Of a stretch of DNA of 5,356 nucleotides, positions 1 to 5,000 are shown in pieces. Below the pieces are notes generated by a model, which worked only from the letters and a program-made list of their open reading frames with translations, was not told the DNA's origin and made no database searches. A program made the position numbers and the translations under genes. Every line of letters starts with the position of its first letter. The first letter of the stretch is position 1. The stretch spans positions 1 to 5,356 of the forward strand of contig JADFQR010000106.1 in assembly GCA_022561735.1 (NCBI GenBank), given 5' to 3'. The stretch comes from Chloroflexota bacterium (GTDB lineage: Bacteria > Chloroflexota > Dehalococcoidia > UBA1151).

Positions 1-233
1 TCGTGGACCGCACAGAATCAAAGCCCTACGCCGGCTGGCGTTAGGCGGGGGACATGAGGCCGGAGATGTGCGCCGAAACCCGGACGTCTATGCAACAAGA
101 CTGTCGTATTCCGCCGTTGCGCACGAAAAATGTGACCGATACGTTATGGTCTGGTTCGTACAGCTTCGTACTGCGTCCATCCTGGAGCGGACCCCGGCGG
201 CGGTTACGCCGAATCATGCGATAGGGGGAGCGC
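1..233. other. Leader region without a convincing gene
   Basis: No reading frame here looks like protein. Frame 3 reads VDRTESKPYAGWR and stops at 42-44, so it could be the last residues of an upstream + strand gene, but it is too short to judge. Frame 2 is open from 2 to 253, but its composition is rich in Arg, Gly and Ala without domain-like pattern and it overlaps the well-supported gene at 234. A small GC hairpin (ACGCC 28-32 with GGCGT 37-41) overlaps the frame-3 stop and has no T-run. The heptamer TTCGTAC occurs at 155-161 and 165-171, one helical turn apart. The region most likely holds the promoter and 5' leader of the gene at 234. Confidence 0.5.
117..145 (+). promoter_or_regulatory. 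Weak candidate sigma70-type promoter for the DapA-family gene
   Basis: TTGCGC (117-122) is followed after 17 bp by TACGTT (140-145). Each hexamer matches its consensus at only three of six positions, but the spacing is ideal and the spacer contains a short A-run. It lies about 90 bp before the start at 234. This is a pattern-based guess in GC-rich DNA. Confidence 0.2.
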
Positions 234-1115
234 ATGGCTATCCCGCAGAATGACCCGATCGTCGTCGCCCCGACGCCGACGCCGTTCGATGCACAGGATC
301 GTGTCGACCACGGTATGCTCGCCCGTAACATCGAACGGCTGATGGCCACGCCGCTCGACGGATACGTCCTCGGCACCATAAACGGTGAAGAGGACGCGCT
401 CAGCGAAGACGAGAAGGCCGCAATCGTGGCCACCGTCGCCCGGGTCGCCGGGTCTGAGAAGCTGATCATCGCCGGCATCGACAACCCGTCCCCTTCGGAC
501 ACCGTCCGGCAGGCAGCGCGTTACGTCGATCTTGGCGCTGACCTTATCCGGGTTCGCATCCCACGCGACCGGGGACCCGGCGAGCTCATCTCGTACTTCA
601 GCGACGTCCTCTCCCGCACGCCGGCGCCAGTAATCGTGATCCATCAAACGCCAACGCGGGAACCGGCTGCGCCGCCAGAGGTTATCGGCGCAATCTGCCA
701 GATGGACAACGTGTACGGGTACGTCACGGATCACGATATCCGGTTCGAGTCATGGGTCAGGCCAGGCGTCCCGGAAGGCCGCAAGTTCTGGACCTGCAAC
801 GGGTCACTGCTTTTGCCCGGCGTCTTGATAGGGGCGAACGGCGCCATGATGTGGCTGGGCAACGTCGCCCCGGAACTCGCTGTCCAGATAGTCCGGCTGG
901 GGTCCCAGGGGAAGTTCAACCCGGCGCGTGACATGCAGGCGAGGGCGGCCCGGCTGGACAGCGTGATCGCCCGGTACGGCGTCGCCGGGGTGAAATCAGC
1001 GCTGGAGATCCAGGGCTTTGAGGGCATGTCCCCCCGTTCACCGGCGCTCGCGGTTCCCTACGAGGCGCGCTCGGTCATCGAGATGGAGCTCCGAGAGGCC
1101 GGGCTGCTGGGCTAG
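234..1115 (+). CDS. Dihydrodipicolinate synthase (DapA)-family TIM-barrel protein with a degenerate active site
   Basis: The 293-residue protein has the length and layout of the DapA/N-acetylneuraminate lyase family, a (beta/alpha)8 barrel followed by a helical tail. Visible family features are the N-terminal strand ending in TPTPF (15-18 region), the loop GTINGEE (47-53, where the family has GTTGES), the strand PVIVIHQTPTR (132-142, where the family has a YNxPxR motif), GSLLLPGVLIGANGAM (190-205) and the tail segment VKSAL (253-257). Key catalytic residues are missing. Tyr133 of E. coli DapA aligns with His137, the Schiff-base Lys161 aligns with Val164 in YGYVTD, and Thr45 aligns with Ile49. 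The carboxylate-binding Arg is kept as Arg142. It is therefore unlikely to be a standard lysine-forming Schiff-base aldolase, and its substrate is unknown. The ATG at 234 is preceded by GGGGGAG (224-230), three bases away. The next gene starts 98 bp downstream, so co-transcription is possible but not shown. Confidence 0.85.
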   Translation: MAIPQNDPIVVAPTPTPFDAQDRVDHGMLARNIERLMATPLDGYVLGTINGEEDALSEDEKAAIVATVARVAGSEKLIIAGIDNPSPSDTVRQAARYVDLGADLIRVRIPRDRGPGELISYFSDVLSRTPAPVIVIHQTPTREPAAPPEVIGAICQMDNVYGYVTDHDIRFESWVRPGVPEGRKFWTCNGSLLLPGVLIGANGAMMWLGNVAPELAVQIVRLGSQGKFNPARDMQARAARLDSVIARYGVAGVKSALEIQGFEGMSPRSPALAVPYEARSVIEMELREAGLLG

Positions 1116-1194
1116 CACGCAGAACCTCTACCGATGCGAGTGAACGGTGGGCAACCAGCCGGGCATTCGGTTCTCGCCGTATCGGCCACCCTTT

Positions 1195-1213
1195 CCACAC
1201 CTAATGTGGGGCC
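1195..1213 (+). promoter_or_regulatory. Candidate -10 box for a leaderless sthA transcript, inside a small hairpin
   Basis: TAATGT (1202-1207) fits a TANNNT-type -10 box, and its last base lies six bases before the ATG at 1214. A transcript would then begin at or next to the start codon. No ribosome site stands at normal spacing: GGGG (1208-1211) is only two bases from the ATG. The same bases form an inverted repeat, CCACA (1195-1199) with TGTGG (1205-1209), around a 5-base loop. No -35 hexamer is clear near 1179-1184. Leaderless initiation is an inference from spacing alone. Confidence 0.35.
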
Positions 1214-2620
1214 ATGAAACAGTTTGATGTCGTCGTCGTGGGCGCCGGTCCGGCGGGCCAGCGCGCCGCCGTTCAGGCCGCCAAGCTGGGTGCTTCAGTC
1301 GTCGTGATCGAGCCGCGCCCGACCATCGGCGGCGCCGCCATCAACGGCGGGACGATCCCCAGCAAGGCGCTGCGGGAGGCGGTTCTTTACCTCACCGGCT
1401 TCCGGGAACGTGAGCTTTACGGCGTCAGTTACTCCGTCAAGCAAGACATCCTGCTCCAGGACCTGACCTACCGGCTTGATCACATCCTCAAGCGTGAAAT
1501 TGCCGTTATGGAGTCCCAGCTGGCCCGCAACGGCGTCGAGGTGATGCTCGGCAAGGCGTCCTTGTCCGGCGATCACACGCTCCTGGTCGATAACGGACAA
1601 GAAAAGATCGAGATCCGCGCTGATTACGTGATCCTTACACCCGGGAGCCAGCCGTCCCACTCCGAAAACGTGCCCATCGATGGCGTCCGAATATTCGACA
1701 CCGACCAGATCCTCAACCTTCGCGAAATCCCGCGCCGCCTTGCGGTCATCGGCGCTGGCGTAGTCGGGGTGGAGTACGCCTGCATGTTCGCCGCCCTTGG
1801 CGTTCGGGTCACCCTTGTCGATATGCAGGAGCAACTGTTGTCCTTCGTTGATCGCGAGATCGTCGAGGCCCTTGTCTACCACATGCGCGATACCGGGGTG
1901 TTGTTCCAGCTCGGCGAGGGGGTCGAGTCGGTGACCATTGAAGACGACGAGGTGATCGCGATCACTGAGAGCCGGAAACGTATCACCTCCGACGCGCTTC
2001 TATACACGATCGGCCGGCAGGGATCGACCGACGGACTTGGCCTGGAAAACGTTGGTCTTGAGGCTGATGAACGCGGGCGGTTGACGGTGGACGACAGGTA
2101 CTGCACGTCCGTGCCGTACATCTATGCGGCCGGTGACGTGATCGGGTTTCCCGCGCTCGCATCGTCTTCGATGGAGCAGGGGCGCATCGCCGCACGGAAC
2201 GCGCTGGGCGCACCGACTGATGGCGTCCAGGACCTACTGCCATTCGGTATCTACACGATTCCCGAGATCTCGATAGTCGGGAAGACAGAGGCGCAGTTGA
2301 CGAAGGAACGCGTGCCTTACGAGATTGGCCTGGGCCGGTACTCGGAGACGGCGCGCGGTCAGATCGTGGGGGACAGCACGGGACGGCTCAAGTTACTCGT
2401 GCACCCTGAGACACGGGACCTGCTGGGCGTCCACATCATCGGCGAGAGCGCGTCCGAGTTGATCCACATCGGCCAGGCGGTTATCGCCCTGAATGGGAAG
2501 CTCGACTACCTGGTCAACAACGTCTTCAACTACCCGACACTCGCCGAGTGTTACAAGGTCGCCGCGCTGGACGCCTACAACAAGTTGTCCGGCAGAAACG
2601 TGTTGCGAAAAGCCGCGTAG
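1214..2620 (+). CDS. sthA: Soluble pyridine nucleotide transhydrogenase (Si-specific NAD(P)+ transhydrogenase)
   Basis: This 468-residue flavoprotein (E. coli SthA is 466) belongs to the dihydrolipoamide dehydrogenase fold group and is expected to move hydride between NADPH and NAD+ in the cytosol. The domains in order are an FAD-binding Rossmann motif GAGPAG (10-15), the pseudo-redox loop GGAAINGGTIPSK (39-51), the second dinucleotide motif GAGVVG (180-185), the FAD motif YAAGDVIG (304-311) and the dimerisation domain with GIYTIPEIS (345-353) and FNYPTLAE (438-445). Both cysteines of the CxxxxC redox pair are replaced (Ala42 and Thr47), and the catalytic His of the HP motif of disulfide reductases is Tyr440. 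This is the SthA pattern (TIPSK, FNYPT) and excludes lipoamide dehydrogenase, glutathione reductase or mercuric reductase. E. coli SthA keeps the first Cys; here it is Ala. Asp203 after the second nucleotide-binding strand hints at NAD(H) at that site. The start matches the family N-terminus exactly, although no normally spaced ribosome site is present. The stop lies 6 bp from the stop of the converging gene at 2627. Confidence 0.93.
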   Translation: MKQFDVVVVGAGPAGQRAAVQAAKLGASVVVIEPRPTIGGAAINGGTIPSKALREAVLYLTGFRERELYGVSYSVKQDILLQDLTYRLDHILKREIAVMESQLARNGVEVMLGKASLSGDHTLLVDNGQEKIEIRADYVILTPGSQPSHSENVPIDGVRIFDTDQILNLREIPRRLAVIGAGVVGVEYACMFAALGVRVTLVDMQEQLLSFVDREIVEALVYHMRDTGVLFQLGEGVESVTIEDDEVIAITESRKRITSDALLYTIGRQGSTDGLGLENVGLEADERGRLTVDDRYCTSVPYIYAAGDVIGFPALASSSMEQGRIAARNALGAPTDGVQDLLPFGIYTIPEISIVGKTEAQLTKERVPYEIGLGRYSETARGQIVGDSTGRLKLLVHPETRDLLGVHIIGESASELIHIGQAVIALNGKLDYLVNNVFNYPTLAECYKVAALDAYNKLSGRNVLRKAA

Positions 2621-2626
2621 GTCCTG

Positions 2627-2998
2627 CTAATTACCGGTTCCACCGGGAGGGAACCCCGGGAACTGGCCGCTCTCGAACCGTTCTCTCGCCGCGTTCAGAT
2701 CGAAAGTTCCGTCGGGACCAGAAAACGCCTGCTGTATTTCCGGCGGGATCAGTGGCAGGCCCTGGTCCAGGCGTTGTTGTAACGCCTGCCGTATTTCCGG
2801 CGGGATCTCGAACCCGGCCGGCAGTTGCTCTCGGATTTCATCGGGGATTACGAATTCGGTTGTACCCCCGGTGCTCGCGGGCACGGATGCCTGAACGCCG
2901 TTCCCGTCGTCGCCATCGTTCATATACGAAAGCAGTCCGCCACCCGTCGCCGCAATAACCGCGACTACAACGACCACGCTTTTGAAACCGAACAACAT
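2627..2998 (-). CDS. Small membrane-anchored or exported hypothetical protein with IPPEI repeats
   Basis: I do not recognise a family. The 123-residue product begins with a short positive N-terminus (Lys6) and a hydrophobic stretch at about 7-25 (SVVVVVAVIAAT core), consistent with a signal anchor or signal peptide with no lipobox Cys. An acidic Asp/Gly/Asn linker (27-34) follows. The remaining exported part is built around three copies of a motif [IV]PxEI[RQ]: IPDEI at 51-55, IPPEI at 65-69 and IPPEI at 84-88, spaced 14 and 19 residues. It ends in a Pro/Gly/Phe-rich tail. The ATG (2996-2998) has GGGAG on the minus strand three bases upstream (3002-3006). The opposite strand is also open over much of this stretch, but that product is Arg/Pro-rich shadow-like sequence without a credible start. 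It is transcribed away from the HAD gene and toward sthA. It could be a periplasmic or surface stress or scaffold protein, but nothing assigns a function. Confidence 0.7.
   Translation of the reverse strand: MLFGFKSVVVVVAVIAATGGGLLSYMNDGDDGNGVQASVPASTGGTTEFVIPDEIREQLPAGFEIPPEIRQALQQRLDQGLPLIPPEIQQAFSGPDGTFDLNAARERFESGQFPGFPPGGTGN
2724..2807. repeat. In-frame 27-bp direct repeat within the small exported protein gene
   Basis: Bases 2724-2750 and 2781-2807 match at 26 of 27 positions; the only difference is T versus C at repeat position 10. The period is 57 bp, exactly 19 codons, so the reading frame of the 2627-2998 gene is kept. The repeat encodes the IPPEI[QR]QA units. Identical synonymous codons across both copies point to a recent duplication or gene conversion and not to old divergence. 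Confidence 0.9.
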
Positions 2999-3064
2999 TC
3001 GCTCCCGGCGTACAACGCCTCGATGATGGGTCCCGAAGGTCCGTACCGTAAGGCTACACGCGGC

Positions 3065-3095
3065 TTGTGAAGCTAATTTGAAGAGTCGTTAATAT
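3065..3095 (+). promoter_or_regulatory. AT-rich candidate promoter in the divergent gap before the HAD gene
   Basis: The 154-bp gap between the divergent starts at 2998 and 3153 contains the most AT-rich stretch of the window (about 3065-3130). TTGTGA (3065-3070) and TAATAT (3090-3095) resemble -35 and -10 hexamers but are 19 bp apart, longer than ideal. A second AT stretch, GATATTTT, starts at 3121. A promoter for the minus-strand gene must also lie in this gap, but no clear hexamers for it were found. Confidence 0.3.
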
Positions 3096-3147
3096 TTCAC
3101 TCGGCCCGGTCTCAAGTTCCGATATTTTCTTCATGGAGGTCGACCAG

Positions 3148-3180
3148 ATGGTGTGCGGATGCCCGGCCCCATTGCACTGA
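3148..3180 (+). CDS. Candidate 10-codon mini-ORF overlapping the HAD gene start
   Basis: The ribosome site GGAGG (3135-3139) has ideal 8-base spacing to an ATG at 3148, which opens a different frame from the phosphatase. It reads MVCGCPAPLH and stops with TGA at 3178-3180, inside the phosphatase coding region. The phosphatase GTG at 3153 is 13 bases from the same site and its in-frame ATG at 3159 is 19 bases away. The mini-ORF could act as a leader peptide or a source of reinitiation (two Cys codons), or it may be chance. Only spacing supports it. Confidence 0.25.
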   Translation: MVCGCPAPLH

Positions 3181-3869
3181 CCGGAATCACCACCATCACG
3201 TTTGACGCTGACGACACCCTGTGGGACTTTGAGACCGGGATGTTTGCAGCCCTCAGGCGTCTTCGCGCGGAGATCGGAGACCTCGTAGGCGGCGCGGCCG
3301 CCGTGCCGTCCGTTGAGGAGATGAACGCCACACGGGCGTCCATCGACCGCGAGCCAGCGTTTAGCGACGCTACGCTGGACGCCCGTCGCCGTGAGGCCAT
3401 CCGCAGATCGGCCTGCGATGCCGGGCTTGACGATTCATCCTTGATCGACGGCCTTTTCGATCTGTACGTGTCCACCCGCCTTGCGAATACGCCCATGTTC
3501 CCGGAAACGGAGCCGACGCTTGCCATCCTCGGGAAACGCTTCCAGCTCGGCGTTATAACCAACTCGAACACGGATCCGGCCGAGCTCGGGCTGTCCACCC
3601 GGTTTTCTTTCGTTGTCCGCGCTGACATCGAGCCGTACCAGAAACCGGACCCGCGTATCTTCCATCACGCGGCGTCGCTCGGCGGGTACGAGCTCGGCAG
3701 CTCCGTACACGTGGGTGACTCGCTGGAGACGGATGTGAACGGCGCCAATCGTGCGGGTGCGATTTCGGTGTGGCTGGACCGCGCCGGTGACCCGGGTGAC
3801 CCATCGATCTCGCCACATCACACGATCCGATCGTTGTCGGAACTGCCGCGCTTGCTGGGCATTTCATGA
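3153..3869 (+). CDS. HAD-superfamily (subfamily IA, YjjG-like) phosphatase
   Basis: The 238-residue protein is a haloacid dehalogenase-type hydrolase, expected to dephosphorylate a small metabolite through an aspartyl-phosphate intermediate with Mg2+. All four motifs are present. Motif I is DADDT at 18-22, with Asp18 the nucleophile and Asp20 the acid/base. Motif II is GVITNSN (133-139), with Thr136 the likely phosphate ligand. Motif III is Lys164 in QKPDPRIF, and motif IV is GDSLETD (188-194). The helical segment between motifs I and II (about 25-115) is a C1 cap. DADDTLWDFE resembles YjjG-type nucleotidases and related HAD enzymes, so nucleotide monophosphates are plausible substrates, but that is inference. 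The GTG at 3153 is chosen because it gives a full N-terminal strand and lies near GGAGG (3135-3139); ATG at 3159 is the alternative. Its TGA overlaps the ATG of a 39-codon ORF. Confidence 0.9.
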   Translation: MRMPGPIALTGITTITFDADDTLWDFETGMFAALRRLRAEIGDLVGGAAAVPSVEEMNATRASIDREPAFSDATLDARRREAIRRSACDAGLDDSSLIDGLFDLYVSTRLANTPMFPETEPTLAILGKRFQLGVITNSNTDPAELGLSTRFSFVVRADIEPYQKPDPRIFHHAASLGGYELGSSVHVGDSLETDVNGANRAGAISVWLDRAGDPGDPSISPHHTIRSLSELPRLLGIS

Positions 3870-3985
3870 TGCCTTCACGAGACGCCGTGGTGGACGAAAG
3901 ACCCCGCCTGCTCAGTTCGTCTGCCGGCGAGGCGGCGCTGCCCGTGACACACGTTGGCACCCACGCGTGGTGGGTACGCGTCTAA
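3866..3985 (+). CDS. Candidate 39-residue ORF coupled to the HAD gene by an ATGA overlap
   Basis: The ATG at 3866-3868 shares bases with the phosphatase TGA (3867-3869), the classic ATGA arrangement for translational coupling, and a second ATG follows directly. The product starts MMPSRDAVVDERPRLL and ends THAWWVRV before TAA at 3983-3985. It has no membrane segment and matches no family I know. There is no strong ribosome site, so translation would rely on coupling. The same frame reopens after the stop for about 24 codons (ending KP, then TAA), which could mean a decayed longer gene. Chance is a serious alternative for an ORF this short. Confidence 0.3.
   Translation: MMPSRDAVVDERPRLLSSSAGEAALPVTHVGTHAWWVRV
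3959..3981. promoter_or_regulatory. Palindrome and repeated ACGCGT near the end of the 39-codon ORF
   Basis: CCACGCGTGG (3961-3970) is a perfect 10-bp palindrome. It overlaps a hairpin of ACCCAC (3959-3964) with GTGGGT (3970-3975). A second ACGCGT, also self-complementary, follows at 3976-3981, 13 bases after the first. It could be an operator or an RNA hairpin. No T-run follows, so a rho-independent terminator is not supported. Confidence 0.3.
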
Positions 3986-4022
3986 TCCATGTGCGTTCGA
4001 CGGTGGCAGGGCTTCATCCGGG

Positions 4023-4040
4023 CGCGATCATTTGATCGTG
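4023..4040. promoter_or_regulatory. Dyad CGATCA-TT-TGATCG upstream of the SLOG gene
   Basis: CGATCA (4025-4030) and TGATCG (4033-4038) are exact inverted repeats around TT. As RNA the stem extends by a G-U pair (4024 with 4039) and a C-G pair (4023 with 4040). An AT-centred dyad of this size in GC-rich non-coding DNA is a reasonable operator candidate. It lies about 120 bp before the TTG start at 4161. No promoter hexamers with good spacing were found around it. Confidence 0.3.
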
Positions 4041-4120
4041 TGGCGGCAGCAAAGCCGTAACCCGGATCGGGCCGTCCTGCTAACTGCACGGATCGCTGAA
4101 TACGTCCCGCTGGAACACAG

Positions 4121-4140
4121 CCCGGGAAGAACGACCCGGG
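4121..4140 (+). promoter_or_regulatory. CCCGGG hairpin just before the SLOG gene ribosome site
   Basis: CCCGGG at 4121-4126 and again at 4135-4140 can pair as a six-bp all-GC stem with the 8-base loop AAGAACGA. The second copy is followed by AACGA, echoing the loop, so the element is also an imperfect direct repeat. It ends 8 bases before the GGAGAG ribosome site (4149-4154), so it would sit at the 5' edge of the initiation region and could influence translation. Its effect is inferred only from position. Confidence 0.35.
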
Positions 4141-4160
4141 AACGATCTGGAGAGAGCGAT

Positions 4161-4796
4161 TTGACCACGCGAAACCACTTTGACAAAGACCACAACTTCC
4201 CCCGCCTCGCCGTTGGAGTCATGGGTTCGGCCGGGGGCGATTTCCGGCCTGACGTGATGCAGCGTATGGAACGGCTCGGAGAGGAAGTGGCGAAACGCGG
4301 GTATGCCCTCATCACCGGTGCAGCGCCGGGCATTCCGCACGCGGCCGTGATCGGGGCCTGTCGCGCGGGCGGATTCGTGGTCGGCATCTCCCCGGCCCTC
4401 AACTTCCGGGAGCACGTCGAGCGGTATAAGTCACCGACGTATGGCTACGACGTGATGGTGTACACCGGCAGCGGGCTCATGGGCCGTGAGGTGGAGAACA
4501 TCAGGACATGCGATGTCGTGGTTATCGCGGGCGGGCGCTCCGGCACGCTTGGCGAGTTCGCGATTGCGTACGACGAGTCAAAGGTGATCGGGATTCTCAG
4601 CAACTCCGGCGGGATTGCGGACCATATCGAGGAGATCACGCGCCTGATCAACAAGGACACCGGCGCCATTGTGATATCAGACCCTGATCCGGTGAGGCTC
4701 CTGGACAGGCTGGAACAGGAGTACGAGGAGCACGTCCTCCCGTCGTACCTGGAAGCGCTACGCGATCACAACCCGCACGGGACGTTAGAGGCGTAA
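4161..4796 (+). CDS. LOG-like SLOG-superfamily Rossmann protein (TIGR00725/DprA-related type)
   Basis: From the TTG at 4161 the product is 211 residues, normal for single-domain LOG-like proteins. The first strand and loop LAVGVMGSAGG (16-26) and ALITGAAPGIPHAAVIGA (49-66) form the nucleotide-binding half of a SLOG Rossmann fold. GLMGREVENIRTCDVVVIAGGRSGTLGEFAIAY (105-137) carries the LOG-type signature: Arg109-Glu110 in the place of the MxxRK region, then Gly124-Gly125, Gly128-Thr129 and Glu132, equivalent to PGGxGTxxE but with Ala for Pro and one extra residue between GG and GT. Classical LOG enzymes are cytokinin-riboside phosphate phosphoribohydrolases, often misnamed lysine decarboxylases. 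Because of these changes the substrate here is unknown, but a nucleotide or nucleotide-derived ligand is likely. TTG is chosen because GGAGAG (4149-4154) precedes it by six bases and homology-like sequence starts just after. The open frame continues upstream to 3954, but that stretch is Arg/Gly/Ser-rich and not protein-like. Confidence 0.85.
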   Translation: MTTRNHFDKDHNFPRLAVGVMGSAGGDFRPDVMQRMERLGEEVAKRGYALITGAAPGIPHAAVIGACRAGGFVVGISPALNFREHVERYKSPTYGYDVMVYTGSGLMGREVENIRTCDVVVIAGGRSGTLGEFAIAYDESKVIGILSNSGGIADHIEEITRLINKDTGAIVISDPDPVRLLDRLEQEYEEHVLPSYLEALRDHNPHGTLEA

Positions 4797-5000
4797 CAAA
4801 CGCCCGGATGCAGGGGGCCGAGGGTGTCTCAAAATCCCCCTCTCCAAGCGGGAGAGGATTGAGAGTCCGCCCTTCTGGGGAAGGGTGAGGGAGAAGCCCG
4901 ATCGTTCGACAGCGTTGGATGGCGTCTTCCGAGACAGGCTCGGCAATACGCCCGTCCGTCGAGAGCCTCAGGGCGCGGCGAGCGATGGGGCGGGATCCGG
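4797..5000. other. Gap between convergent SLOG and methyltransferase genes
   Basis: The two flanking genes end toward each other across 204 bp. I see no gene here; the frame open from 4885 on the + strand is the shadow of the methyltransferase. Its left half holds the paired hairpins at 4827-4885. The right half (about 4895-5000) shows no structure that I can identify. Confidence 0.6.
4827..4885. repeat. Paired pyrimidine/purine hairpins, probable dispersed intergenic repeat or bidirectional terminator
   Basis: CCTCTCC (4839-4845) pairs with GGAGAGG (4851-4857) around a 5-base loop. The stem continues outward with bulges, TCTCAA-AAT (4827-4835) against ATTGAGA (4858-4864), giving a hairpin of about 38 bases. 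A second hairpin follows: CCCTTC (4870-4875) with GAAGGG (4880-4885) around TGGG, then GTGAGGGAG. Stems of the CCCTCTCC...GGGTGAGGG type occur as dispersed intergenic repeats in several bacterial groups. Position between convergent stops also fits a shared transcription end, but neither strand shows a T-run. Copy number cannot be judged from one window. Confidence 0.5.

Noticed and set aside
41..502. Minus-strand 153-residue open frame at the left end
   Set aside because: It is Ser/Arg-rich and mostly antisense to the well-supported DapA-family gene, with no domain pattern; a high-GC shadow.
1295..1882. Minus-strand 195-residue frame within sthA
   Set aside because: It lies fully antisense to the conserved FAD and NAD-binding regions of sthA; a shadow caused by codon bias.
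2636..2655. Inverted repeat GGTTCC/GGAACC at the convergent ends of sthA and the small gene
   Set aside because: The 6-bp stem with an 8-base loop lies within the coding end of the minus-strand gene and has no T-run on either strand, so a terminator is not supported.
2548..2958. Plus-strand 136-residue frame over the small exported gene
   Set aside because: It starts inside sthA, is Arg/Pro-rich and low complexity, and lacks a ribosome site. The minus-strand frame has a signal-anchor, a start site and organised repeats.
3968..3984. T-box-like GGTGGGTACGCG sequence
   Set aside because: It differs from the GGTGGNACCGCG core at the critical bases, no specifier stem was visible, and the downstream gene is not an amino-acid or tRNA-synthetase gene.
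3954..4160. N-terminal 69-residue extension of the SLOG protein from a TTG at 3954
   Set aside because: The extension is Arg/Gly/Ser-rich, lies over several inverted repeats and lacks a ribosome site, while GGAGAG precedes the TTG at 4161 and gives the family length.
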